A stretch of 64,000 nt of DNA from an uncultured Bacteroides sp. (GTDB lineage: Bacteria; Bacteroidota; Bacteroidia; Bacteroidales; Bacteroidaceae): assembly GCF_959029255.1 (NCBI RefSeq), contig NZ_CAUFUE010000026.1, positions 1-64,000 on the forward strand, read 5' to 3'. The notes beneath the pieces are model-generated. The model worked only from the letters and a program-made list of their open reading frames with translations, was not told the origin of the DNA and did no database searches. Positions 33,478-42,742 of the stretch are shown here, piece after piece (within the stretch, counting starts at the first letter, position 1; every line of letters starts with the position of its first letter). The translations under genes and the position numbers were made by a program.

Positions 33478-35739
33478 ATGAAACGCACATTTGTTTTTTT
33501 ATATGTATTCCTGATAAGCACGCTTGCCTTTGCCGGTAAGGGATTTTCCGTTGCCGATGTATTTACGGACCATACAGTGTTGCAGCGGAATGCAGAGGTA
33601 AAGATATGGGGAGAAGCTGAAAGCGGCTCACTGGTTGAAGTCATATTCTGCGGGCAGAGCAGGAAGGCAAAAGCCGTTGACGGGAAATGGCAGGTGACGT
33701 TGAAAACCGGAGAAGCCGGTGGCCCCTATAGGTTGGAAGTAGTAAATGGGTTAAATAATAAGGTTAGTTTTCAAGATGTTTTCGTAGGTGACGTATGGTT
33801 GGCGGGTGGTCAGTCAAATATGGAGTTCGCTTTGCGCAGGGTGAAAGATGCGCAAGCGGAAATCAGTTTGGCCGACTATCCGCAAATACGTTATTACAAA
33901 GTACCGAGGAAGTTCTATCCCGGACACCAGGTGTCCAAGGCATCCTGGGCTGTGTGCTCGCCGGAGACGGCACCGGAGTTCGCGGCTATAGCCTATTACT
34001 TTGCAAGGAATTTGCATAAAGAATTGAATATCCCCATCGGCATTATTCAGGTCCCGGTAGGCGGAACCACGGCGGAGGCATGGACCAGTAGGGGGTTGTT
34101 GATGTCGGATAAAGATTTTCGCCCCATTGTGGAGCGCTATGACAGCATTATCAACGCATATAAGCCGGGTGAATATGAACGGTTGTATCAGCGCTATGTA
34201 GGTTCTTTGTCGGAGTACAATCAGTTGGGCAATGAGCGGAAAAAGTATATCAGCAAACCGGTGGAGCCTATGGGCGGGCGCAATTTCCATCGGCCTGTGG
34301 GGCTATCGGAGACGATGCTGCGCGCGGTCACTCCTTATACGCTGAAAGGATTTATCTTTTATCAGGGTGAGTCCAATACGGCGCGGGGGGCGCAATATCG
34401 CAAGCTCTTTCCCGCCATGATAAAAGAGTGGCGAACCATTTGGAGACAGGGAGATATTCCATTCCTGTTTATACAGTTGCCCCGGTTTGAAACGAAGACG
34501 CGCTATTGGTATGAGTTGCGCGAAGCCCAGTACCTGACTTCGCTTTGCGTAAAGAATACGGCTATGGCCGTGGCCTTCGACCAGGGAAATCCCAAGGACA
34601 TTCATCCCATAGTGAAGGATACGGTGGGCTGGCGGCTTTCTCAGTTGGCCTTGGGCAAGATCTATGGCAAGAAAATCGTTTGCCAGGGTCCTGAATTCAA
34701 GAAGATGGTGAAAGAAGGTGACGGAAGTCTCTTGCTCACTTTTGCCAATGCGGGGACAGGGCTTGTTGCCAAAGGCGGCGGCGCTTCATTGTCCGGTTTC
34801 AAGGTAGCGGGGAAGGATGGCAAGTTCTATCAGGCTGAGGCTGTTATCGTCGGAAGCCATCAGGTGCGGGTGAAAAGCGGGCAGGTGAAAGAGCCTGTCG
34901 ATGTACGCTACCTATGGGTAAACAGCGCGGATGCAAATTTCTTCAATCAAGAAGGTTTCCCGGCAGTGCCTTTCCGTACGGATAAGTATCGTTTGGAGAC
35001 GGAAGGGGTCTGCGTCAATCCTGAACCGGCGGTGCCGAAGCTGGACCTTTATCTTTTCATAGGCCAGTCCAATATGGCGGGACGCGGATATATTACCGAT
35101 AATTATAAGGGCAGCATCAAGAATGCTTATCTGCTTACCCCTACGGGCGAAATGGAACCGGCAAGAAATCCTCTGAATAAATATTCCACTATCCGCAAGC
35201 GGCTGGACTTGCAGGGAGTGGGACCCGCTTATTCTTTTGCAAAGGCGATGGTGGAGAAGACCGGGAATAAGCTGGGTTTGGTGGTCAACGCCCGTGGAGG
35301 CAGTTCCATAAATTCCTGGCTGAAGGGTGCGGAAGATGATTATTATGGAGAAGCGTTGCGCCGCGTTCGTAAAGCTTTGAAATACGGTACATTGAAAGCC
35401 GTCATCTGGCATCAGGGTGAGAGCGATAGCCGCGACCCGGAAGCTTACAGGGTAAAGTTGCAAAAGCTGGTTGCCGACTTACGGGCGGATTTGGGGAATG
35501 ACGAACTTCCGTTTATAGTGGGTGAGATAGCCGGATGGAGGGCGAACGGCACTTCGGATGCATTCAATGAAATGCTGCGTACCGTTCCACAGCATATCCC
35601 TTATACCTATTGCGTATCGTCGGCCGAGCTGGTGCCTTTAATCGATGAAAGCGATCCGCACTTCAGTGCCGACAGCCAGGTTATTTTAGGTCGCAGATAT
35701 GCCGAGGCTGCTTATAAAGCCTGTTACTCTAAGGAATGA
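33478..35739 (+). CDS. Secreted protein with two SGNH/sialate-O-acetylesterase-type domains
   Basis: The start at 33478 gives a signal peptide (MKRTFVFLYVFLISTLAFAG); a longer frame upstream would cover the promoter. The 753-residue protein has two esterase units in tandem. Unit one (about 100-500) has the nucleophile Ser113 in LAGGQSNMEF, then FIFYQGESN and the Asp-x-x-His pair in KDIHPI. Unit two (about 520-750) has Ser531 in FIGQSNMAGRG, then VIWHQGESD and SDPHFSADSQ. Both triads look complete. Such esterases remove acetyl groups from sugars before glycosidases act. The two units probably differ in acyl position or sugar. Confidence 0.88.
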   Translation: MKRTFVFLYVFLISTLAFAGKGFSVADVFTDHTVLQRNAEVKIWGEAESGSLVEVIFCGQSRKAKAVDGKWQVTLKTGEAGGPYRLEVVNGLNNKVSFQDVFVGDVWLAGGQSNMEFALRRVKDAQAEISLADYPQIRYYKVPRKFYPGHQVSKASWAVCSPETAPEFAAIAYYFARNLHKELNIPIGIIQVPVGGTTAEAWTSRGLLMSDKDFRPIVERYDSIINAYKPGEYERLYQRYVGSLSEYNQLGNERKKYISKPVEPMGGRNFHRPVGLSETMLRAVTPYTLKGFIFYQGESNTARGAQYRKLFPAMIKEWRTIWRQGDIPFLFIQLPRFETKTRYWYELREAQYLTSLCVKNTAMAVAFDQGNPKDIHPIVKDTVGWRLSQLALGKIYGKKIVCQGPEFKKMVKEGDGSLLLTFANAGTGLVAKGGGASLSGFKVAGKDGKFYQAEAVIVGSHQVRVKSGQVKEPVDVRYLWVNSADANFFNQEGFPAVPFRTDKYRLETEGVCVNPEPAVPKLDLYLFIGQSNMAGRGYITDNYKGSIKNAYLLTPTGEMEPARNPLNKYSTIRKRLDLQGVGPAYSFAKAMVEKTGNKLGLVVNARGGSSINSWLKGAEDDYYGEALRRVRKALKYGTLKAVIWHQGESDSRDPEAYRVKLQKLVADLRADLGNDELPFIVGEIAGWRANGTSDAFNEMLRTVPQHIPYTYCVSSAELVPLIDESDPHFSADSQVILGRRYAEAAYKACYSKE

Positions 35740-35780
35740 CACACTCCCCAAGAATAACCCATAAAAGACAGAATGAATTT

Positions 35781-38700
35781 ATGAGCTTGAAGAAACATTT
35801 ATTAGTAGCATGCGGGGCCATTGTCATGCCTTTCATGGCAATGCATGCGGGCGATGTCAATATCGCACTTCGTAAACCTGTCGTGGCATCGTCCCAGCAG
35901 AAAGATTTTCCGGCATCCAACGTGACGGATGGTGTCGTTTCCCGCAAATCGACTTGGATGAGTGGCAAGGATTCCCGCCCTCCCCATACATTGGAACTCA
36001 ATCTGGAAAGATATTATGATATCAATAGGATTGTCATCCATACCGGCATTCCCGAAGCCGAACGAACGGAGCAGGAAAAAGGGAAGGCTCCCGGCTTCTG
36101 GTCGATGAAGAACTTCAAAATCCAGTATTGGGATGATGCCAACTGGACTGATTTGCCCGATACGGAACGTACGGAGAATAGATTGGATAAACTGGAATTT
36201 ACTTTCAACCCTCAACTGACAACTTTCAGGATACGGCTGGTGTCAACGGATGGTGAACCGATTGCCGTCAATGAGTTTGAGGTGTATGGGGAGGAGAAGA
36301 AAGGGATGCCTGTGCCTGTCACGGTAGGTGAGGTATCGGTTGTAGACGATAAAGAACCGGAGAAAGATATTCAGGTAACGGTAACTAAAGATGTTATTGG
36401 AAAAACCATGAAATATGTGGCTTATAACCAGGGATATTATATGCCTGGCAGCAACGTTTCGGGGTGGCTTGAATATTCTAACGTTAACAGTTTGCGCGTG
36501 TGGACTTCCATGAGTGATTATGTTCCTGAAGAGGCGGTATTAGTTGATGAAAATCTTGATACGCTGGAAGGGTTTGAAGCCTACAAGAACGAGTTACGGA
36601 ATGACCCGGAAAAGAACGGCTTCATTCAGTGGGAACCTATCTTGGAGAGGTGCCGCAAACAGCAGTTTACGACTAATTCAATGGTGTTTGAGTATGCACT
36701 GGAGGAACTGAAGCGTTTGAATATAGATGTTGTTCTTCAGATTAATACCACAGACTTTGACGGGACGTGGAGTAATAAATGGAAGCAGTGGCAACGTTTT
36801 TACGCCTTGGCTTTTTATGCGGCTAAAACGGGTGACGTCACCATGTTTGCCATGCACAATGAGCCTAATCATCGGCATGCCGGCCCAATGAAGATAACTC
36901 AATATGTGGATGCCATGAAGATTGTTTCGGATGCGGTTTATTGTGCCGTACAAGATGTGAACAGATTGTACGGGAAACATCTGAAATCACGTTTCGTATC
37001 TCCGGTTACGGCAGGTTCTAATGCCAATTGGTGGGCGGAGGTCGTGAAGAGCCTGCGCATAGATTATCGCGGATTGCCTTCAGACAGGGATTTGATAGAT
37101 ATTTTCTCTACTCATTCCTATAATCTTCCGGCAGCGGGTTATGTTTCCAAGGTTTCGGATATCCGTAAGATTATAATGGAAAACCACCCTTTGGAGCAAC
37201 CTCTTCCCATAGTATATACTGAAACCGGCCGCTGGATGAATGCTTATCTGATTGATAAGTATGAGACAATGGATTCTCCTTCTCTTTTCACGGAGTGGGC
37301 AGGTGAATATACTAATAATACATTGAATCAGGGATATGGCATGTGGGCTTTCAAATTTGCCAATACTACCAGCGGTACCTATCCCCGTGGAATAAAGTCG
37401 GGACATCACTTTATCTGGCAAGGGAAACGGATAGTGGAAGATGCATATAAGAATGTGGCTTTGGGAAAGAAGGTATTCGATTTGACTTCTTCCATCCCGG
37501 TTTCTACGAAAGTGATAACTGATGGGAATAAATCGGATGCTTCCACGTGGACTTCGCCCGATACGGATAAGGAAAAATGTTTGGAAATAAACTTAGGTAA
37601 AGAATACTCATTGGGTGGGGCGGTAGTTTACACGGGTTCTGAGTATGGGGTTTATACAGGTCCCGACCGTGTGAAGAACTTCTGCCTGCAATATTGGGAT
37701 GGTGCCCGATGGATGGAAATTGAAGGAACCGGTGAGAAAAATGCCCGCTATACTCAGTCTTTTTTCTTGTTCAATACTCCGGTTAATACTTCGAAAGTCC
37801 GTTTCATTGCAACAGATAGGGGAAGTATCAAGGTAAGGGAAATCAAACTGTTTGAAGCTGAGTCTTTGAAGAATATCCCTGTATCATACGATGTTAGCGG
37901 TATTCAGCGTACCGGGGAGGTTGTCCGTCTTTTTGCGAAAGGATTTAAGAATGAACGGCCGTTACTGAATACGGTGAAGTCCGTTATGGATAATGATGTG
38001 GATGTAATTACTTCTTTTAATCCTGAAGAAATGAGGTATTATGTATGGTTGGTGCAACGCAAACACTCTTTGAATAGTCTGACTTTGGATTTAAAGTCAT
38101 TGAACCTCCCCACCGGCACCAGGGCATTCGCCGAAGAAGTTAGTGCGAATGCTTATGGTGAAGTGGTATGGATGAAAGAAATCCCGGATAATGGGAAACT
38201 AACGTTTGAACTGCCGAGTCAAAGTGTGATACTTCTTACTATTCCTGTTTGCCGGAATATGGTGGAAACACTTGTTGCAACGGCCGATGCAGTGATAAAG
38301 AGTGGAAATAATAGAGAGAAAAACTTTGGTAAAGCCAAAGTGATGAATATAGCAATGGATGCTTCTAATGTGAATTGCAATCAAGCCTGTTATATTAAGT
38401 TTGATTTATCGAAAGTGGATACGGTAAATGCGGCGTTATTTCAAATTTATGGTCATTCGTTGGATAAATCTCCTTATCGTTTCCATGTTTATACTCTGGA
38501 TAATTGCACTTGGGATGAAAATTCTCTGAATTGGAATAATGCTCCTAATTTGGATAAAGAACAAGTACGAATAACCGGAGTAGGAAACACTGCACATGTA
38601 GCAGGTGAGATAGTAGTTGGTGGAAATTCCTCCTGTCATCAACTCGATGTGACTTCATTAATACGTAGCTGTAAACGGAAAGAAATAACTTTTGTACTTA

Positions 38701-38801
38701 TAAGGGAACTTAGACACTCGGGGGATGACCTGGATAAAAATAGGGTCTGTATTCTAGGTACTAAAGAATCTGATTATAAGCCAATATTGTCGGTTTGGTA
38801 G
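35781..38801 (+). CDS. Multidomain TIM-barrel hydrolase with discoidin and DNRLRE domains
   Basis: The start MSLKKHLLVACGAIVMPFMA at 35781 gives a signal peptide; an ATG at 35736 would not. The 1006-residue protein reads: discoidin/F5-8C domain (about 30-165, ALRKPVVASSQQKDFPASNV), TIM barrel (about 210-590), second discoidin domain (about 595-690), a beta domain, and a C-terminal DNRLRE/CBM96-like domain (about 830-1006, CTWDENSLNWNNAP). In the barrel, MHNEPNHRH near residue 361 and YTETGRW near 481 are candidate acid/base and nucleophile of a clan-A glycosidase. I cannot place it in a numbered family; GH39- and GH86-like enzymes are the nearest style. It lies 41 bp after the esterase gene. 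Confidence 0.7.
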   Translation: MSLKKHLLVACGAIVMPFMAMHAGDVNIALRKPVVASSQQKDFPASNVTDGVVSRKSTWMSGKDSRPPHTLELNLERYYDINRIVIHTGIPEAERTEQEKGKAPGFWSMKNFKIQYWDDANWTDLPDTERTENRLDKLEFTFNPQLTTFRIRLVSTDGEPIAVNEFEVYGEEKKGMPVPVTVGEVSVVDDKEPEKDIQVTVTKDVIGKTMKYVAYNQGYYMPGSNVSGWLEYSNVNSLRVWTSMSDYVPEEAVLVDENLDTLEGFEAYKNELRNDPEKNGFIQWEPILERCRKQQFTTNSMVFEYALEELKRLNIDVVLQINTTDFDGTWSNKWKQWQRFYALAFYAAKTGDVTMFAMHNEPNHRHAGPMKITQYVDAMKIVSDAVYCAVQDVNRLYGKHLKSRFVSPVTAGSNANWWAEVVKSLRIDYRGLPSDRDLIDIFSTHSYNLPAAGYVSKVSDIRKIIMENHPLEQPLPIVYTETGRWMNAYLIDKYETMDSPSLFTEWAGEYTNNTLNQGYGMWAFKFANTTSGTYPRGIKSGHHFIWQGKRIVEDAYKNVALGKKVFDLTSSIPVSTKVITDGNKSDASTWTSPDTDKEKCLEINLGKEYSLGGAVVYTGSEYGVYTGPDRVKNFCLQYWDGARWMEIEGTGEKNARYTQSFFLFNTPVNTSKVRFIATDRGSIKVREIKLFEAESLKNIPVSYDVSGIQRTGEVVRLFAKGFKNERPLLNTVKSVMDNDVDVITSFNPEEMRYYVWLVQRKHSLNSLTLDLKSLNLPTGTRAFAEEVSANAYGEVVWMKEIPDNGKLTFELPSQSVILLTIPVCRNMVETLVATADAVIKSGNNREKNFGKAKVMNIAMDASNVNCNQACYIKFDLSKVDTVNAALFQIYGHSLDKSPYRFHVYTLDNCTWDENSLNWNNAPNLDKEQVRITGVGNTAHVAGEIVVGGNSSCHQLDVTSLIRSCKRKEITFVLIRELRHSGDDLDKNRVCILGTKESDYKPILSVW

Positions 38802-38883
38802 TGTTGGTTTAAAATAAACATTTGTGTTCAACAATCGCATCTTACTTTATACGTGAAAAATAGTCGTTTAAAACTAATTTATC

Positions 38884-41118
38884 ATGAGAAAGTTATATTT
38901 CTTCCTGTTATGGATTCCCATATCTCTATTTGCCCGGCCTGATAAGCCTTTGGTTGATTATGTGAATCCTTTTATCGGAGTGGATAATGCAGGTAATGTG
39001 TTTCCGGGTGCTACACTTCCTTTTGGAATGGTGAAATTGGGACCTGATTGTTTTTTATCTAGAAGATGGCAAACTCCTAATGCGGGATATGAAAGTAACA
39101 ATCCTGTTTATGGCTTCAGTCATACACATGTAAGTGGTACTGGAGGAGGTGCAAAATATGGGAATATAGCTTTTATGCCGATTATTGGTGATGTGAATCA
39201 ACGTGATGTTTCTTCTTTATTGATTGAAGAAAAAGCTTCTCCCGGATATTTTTCCGCTTTATTACAGAAATATGATATTAAAGTTGAATTGACAACAACA
39301 CATAGTGCGGGGTTACATAGGTATACTTTCCTCAAGGGTGGAGACGCACATATCCTAGTAGATGCGGGTTCTATACTTTATAAAGGATCTACTCCCCAAA
39401 TATTATTGTCATCCGGTATAGAGATTTTATCCGATACGGAGATAGCCGGTTATGGAAAAGCCAAAGGTGGTTGGAATGTGGGTGAGGCATATACGGTTTA
39501 TTTCTATGCCAAGTTTGATACTCCGATGTCTGGATGTGGGACAATGAGGAATATGCAGATAAAACCTGGTTCTAAAAAAGAATATGCCTTGAATGTGCAT
39601 GATTATAGTCGTAATGGCGGTTATTTCAGTTATAAGGTAAAAGCCGGTGAGCAGTTGAATGTTTGCGTAGGTATCTCTTTCATTAGTATTGAGAAGGCAA
39701 GAGAGAATGTTGAGAAAGAAGTTGCCGGTAATAGTTTTGATATTATACAGAATAAAGCCCGTGTTACTTGGGAAGCTTATTTAGAAAAAGTCTCTGTGGA
39801 AGGGATGTCTGAGGAGGAGAAAACTATGTTTTACTCGGCTCTTTACAGAACTATAATTTTACCTTCTGACCGTACTGGAGAAAATCCTTACTGGGATTCG
39901 GTTGCGCCTTATTATGATGATTTCTATGCAATATGGGATACATTTCGTTCTTCAAGTCCTCTAATTACTCTTCTTTGGCCCGATAAGCAAGAGGAAATAT
40001 TAAACGCTCTTATAGATATTTATGAAGAAGAGGGATATATGCCTGATGCCCGTAGTGGAAATTTTAATGGATTGATACAAGGGGGGAGTAATAGTGATAT
40101 CTTGATTGCCGATGCCGTGGCCAAAGGATTAAAGAAATTTGATGTTGAAAAAGCGTATGCATCAATGATACATAATGCTGAAATCGCTCCCTTAAATCCG
40201 AGGAAAGAAGGCCGGGGTGGTTTGAATTTATATAAAGAAATAGGGTATATTCCTTATTCGGTAGAGCGCTCTTGTTCGCGTACTTTGGAATATGCATATT
40301 GTGATTATGCCGTTGCAATGGTGGCAAAGCATTTGGGTAAAGAAGAAGCTTATAATAAATATATTCACCGTTCTTTTAATTGGGAGAATTTGTGGTATGG
40401 TGATAAATTCCATGAAGGATTTAAAGGTTTCATTTGGCCTCGCAATGAAAGTGAAAAATGGTTGGATGATCCTGAATTTTCGGTATTGAAGGTAGGTAGC
40501 TGGACTGATCCTTTTTATGAAAGCCACTCTTGGGAATATTCTTTTTATGTCCCTCATGATGTAGCCGGACTCATTGCGAAGTGTGGCGGAAAGGATGAGT
40601 TTATAAAACGTCTGGATCATTATTTCAATAGGGGATATTACAAAGTAAGTAATGAGCCGGGATTTCTAACTCCATGCCTTTATATCTGGGCAGGTGCTCC
40701 TTATAAAACAGCAGAACGAGTTAGGCAGATTATTGAGCGGAGTTATAATTCTTCACGTGCCGGACTTCCCGGGAATGATGATTCAGGAGCTATGTCTTCA
40801 TGGTATGTTTTTCATTCTATGGGGTTGTTTCCTAATGCAGGACAGGATTATTATTTAATTACTGCTCCCCGTTATCCCAAAGTCACTTTGGCGGTAGGAG
40901 AAAAAACTTTTAATATTCTGGTTAAAAATGCGGGTGATAATAACATATATGTTCAATCTGCCAAGTTGAACGGTAGAACATTGAAAAGAGCATGGATCAA
41001 ACATGAAGAGATACGGAACGGAGGTACACTAATATTGGAAATGGGTGATAAACCTTCTTCGTGGGGTACAAAGATGCCTCCTCCGTCTTTGTCTTCATCG
41101 TACAATGCTAATTCTTAA
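38884..41118 (+). CDS. GH92 alpha-mannosidase
   Basis: The 744-residue secreted enzyme has a signal peptide (MRKLYFFLLWIPISLFARP) and the GH92 pattern: VDYVNPFIGVDNAGNVFPGA, GFSHTHVSGTGGGAKYGNI, the helical barrel with EEGYMPDARSGNFNG, and GNDDSGAMSSWYVFHSMGLF near the C-terminus. GH92 enzymes are calcium-dependent exo-alpha-mannosidases. The glycine-aspartate-rich GNDDSG holds the catalytic base. It follows the multidomain hydrolase by 82 bp, probably in the same transcript from the promoter at 33406. It implies terminal alpha-mannose in the target glycan. Confidence 0.93.
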   Translation: MRKLYFFLLWIPISLFARPDKPLVDYVNPFIGVDNAGNVFPGATLPFGMVKLGPDCFLSRRWQTPNAGYESNNPVYGFSHTHVSGTGGGAKYGNIAFMPIIGDVNQRDVSSLLIEEKASPGYFSALLQKYDIKVELTTTHSAGLHRYTFLKGGDAHILVDAGSILYKGSTPQILLSSGIEILSDTEIAGYGKAKGGWNVGEAYTVYFYAKFDTPMSGCGTMRNMQIKPGSKKEYALNVHDYSRNGGYFSYKVKAGEQLNVCVGISFISIEKARENVEKEVAGNSFDIIQNKARVTWEAYLEKVSVEGMSEEEKTMFYSALYRTIILPSDRTGENPYWDSVAPYYDDFYAIWDTFRSSSPLITLLWPDKQEEILNALIDIYEEEGYMPDARSGNFNGLIQGGSNSDILIADAVAKGLKKFDVEKAYASMIHNAEIAPLNPRKEGRGGLNLYKEIGYIPYSVERSCSRTLEYAYCDYAVAMVAKHLGKEEAYNKYIHRSFNWENLWYGDKFHEGFKGFIWPRNESEKWLDDPEFSVLKVGSWTDPFYESHSWEYSFYVPHDVAGLIAKCGGKDEFIKRLDHYFNRGYYKVSNEPGFLTPCLYIWAGAPYKTAERVRQIIERSYNSSRAGLPGNDDSGAMSSWYVFHSMGLFPNAGQDYYLITAPRYPKVTLAVGEKTFNILVKNAGDNNIYVQSAKLNGRTLKRAWIKHEEIRNGGTLILEMGDKPSSWGTKMPPPSLSSSYNANS

Positions 41119-41119
41119 A

Positions 41120-41163
41120 AGAACGATTGTTATATCCTGATATATATGAAAGAGGGATATTTG
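41120..41163 (+). promoter_or_regulatory. PUL operator box and -7 element before the first sulfatase
   Basis: AGAACGATTGT (41120-41130) and TTTG at 41160-41163 keep the same 30-bp spacing as at 33406. The -7 box reads GATATTTG. A start site near 41170 lies downstream of the ATG at 41146, which rules that ATG out as the sulfatase start. Confidence 0.75.
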
Positions 41164-41259
41164 CTAAGAGATTTCGAGAAAAGTAAAAACTTGCACGATT
41201 ACTTATCTGGTAAAGACAGACTATTCGTAAGATTCAAAGACAATATAAAAACACCGAGT

Positions 41260-42573
41260 ATGGAGAAAACTTTATTTTCTATTTCAGCATTATGTTTCAG
41301 CAGTAGTTTAATGTATGCTTCGCATCCCGCCGATCGTATGAATATCGTGTTGATTATGGCTGATGACTTTGGTTATGAATGTATAGGTGCCAATGGTGGT
41401 GGATATGCTACTCCTAACATTGATAGGCTGGCAGAAGAAGGTATTCGTTTTGAACACTGTTATTCTAACCCTTTGAGTACCCCGAGCCGCGTACAACTGA
41501 TGACAGGAAAATATAATGTACGTAATTATACAGCTTTTGCTAAATTGGAACGTAAGGAGATTACTTTTGCTAATTTATTGCAAAAGGCCGGATATGCTAC
41601 CTGCATTGCCGGTAAATGGCAATTGGGTAAAGATAAAGATGCGCCTATGCATTTCGGTTTTGATGAATCTTGCCTGTGGCAACATACACAAAAAGCTGTG
41701 GATGCTCAGAGATGTGATACCCGGTATGCTAATCCGGTAATGGATGTAAACGGAGAGACGGTTAATCTGCCACAGGGCACGTTTGGCCCTGATATATACT
41801 GTGATTTTGTTTTGAATTTTATTCGTAAAAATCAAGAGCGACCTTTCTTTGTCTATTATCCGATGGCATTGACACATTCGCCTTTTGTATCTACACCAGC
41901 TTCTAAAGAATGGTCTCCGGTGCGTTCTTCCACTTATAGGGGAGATCCAGTACTCTTTCCGGATATGGTAGAGTATACTGATAAATTGGTAGGACGTATT
42001 ATGGATGAATTGGAAAGGTTACATCTACGGGAAAACACTTTAGTGATTTTCACAGGAGATAACGGGACAGCTACCACTATTGTTTCTTTACTGAATGGAA
42101 AACCTTATCCTGGTGGAAAAGGGAAAACGCTAGATTCCGGTACACATGTACCGCTGATTGTTTCTTGTCCCAAAGGATATAAGAATAAAGTAAATTACAA
42201 CTTGATAGACTTTACTGATTTTCTGCCAACCTTATGTGAAGCAGCAAAAGTGGATATTCCGTCATCTTCCGGACTGGATGGAAAAAGTTTCTATCCGCAA
42301 CTTAAGGGGAAGGCGAAAAAAGTGAGGCAATGGGTGTATTGTTGGTATGCTCCTCAGCAAGTTTATGATGAAAAGGCTGCCGTTTTTGCCCGGAATCAGC
42401 GGTATAAACTTTATCGTTCGGGAGATTTTTATGATGTCCAAAGCGATTTCAATGAAATGAATCCTATCTCCAGACAAAAAATGACCAAGGAACAGAAAAG
42501 TATATATGATAATTTGTCTAAGGTCATTGATAAATATGAGGAGTATGCTGTACAGAGGAGAGAAAAGAAGTGA
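41260..42573 (+). CDS. S1-family sulfatase, serine type
   Basis: The ATG at 41260 is chosen because it follows the promoter and gives a signal peptide (MEKTLFSISALCFSSSLMYA). The 437-residue protein has metal ligands Asp35-Asp36 in LIMADDFGYE. The maturation motif is Ser73-x-Pro-Ser-Arg (LSTPSRVQLMTGKY), so formylglycine must be made by a serine-type radical SAM maturase encoded elsewhere. GKWQLGKDKDAP, THSPFVSTP and FTGDNGTAT supply further metal and substrate residues. It removes a sulfate ester; position and sugar are unknown. It has its own operator and leader of about 90 bases. Confidence 0.92.
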   Translation: MEKTLFSISALCFSSSLMYASHPADRMNIVLIMADDFGYECIGANGGGYATPNIDRLAEEGIRFEHCYSNPLSTPSRVQLMTGKYNVRNYTAFAKLERKEITFANLLQKAGYATCIAGKWQLGKDKDAPMHFGFDESCLWQHTQKAVDAQRCDTRYANPVMDVNGETVNLPQGTFGPDIYCDFVLNFIRKNQERPFFVYYPMALTHSPFVSTPASKEWSPVRSSTYRGDPVLFPDMVEYTDKLVGRIMDELERLHLRENTLVIFTGDNGTATTIVSLLNGKPYPGGKGKTLDSGTHVPLIVSCPKGYKNKVNYNLIDFTDFLPTLCEAAKVDIPSSSGLDGKSFYPQLKGKAKKVRQWVYCWYAPQQVYDEKAAVFARNQRYKLYRSGDFYDVQSDFNEMNPISRQKMTKEQKSIYDNLSKVIDKYEEYAVQRREKK

Positions 42574-42649
42574 ACGGATGACTCTGAACCTATTTGTCTG
42601 ATGGACTTATAGTTAATTAGCGATAGGCTGTACTATTTTTATTTCAAAA

Positions 42650-42693
42650 AGAACGATTGTGTTATTCAGAAAAAGCCAATTCGCATTCCTTTG
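42650..42693 (+). promoter_or_regulatory. PUL operator box and -7 element before the GH88-DUF2264 gene
   Basis: AGAACGATTGT (42650-42660) is again 30 bp before TTTG (42690-42693). The transcript would start about 43 bases before the ATG at 42743 and probably continues through susC, susD and beyond. Confidence 0.75.
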
Positions 42694-42742
42694 TGCTGTC
42701 TGGAAACAGAATAAGAGAAAATAAATAAGTGTAAACCTTAAA

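Noticed and set aside
35736..35780. ATG at 35736 overlapping the esterase stop as start of the multidomain hydrolase
   Set aside because: The four-base overlap is tempting, but only the ATG at 35781 yields a clean signal peptide.
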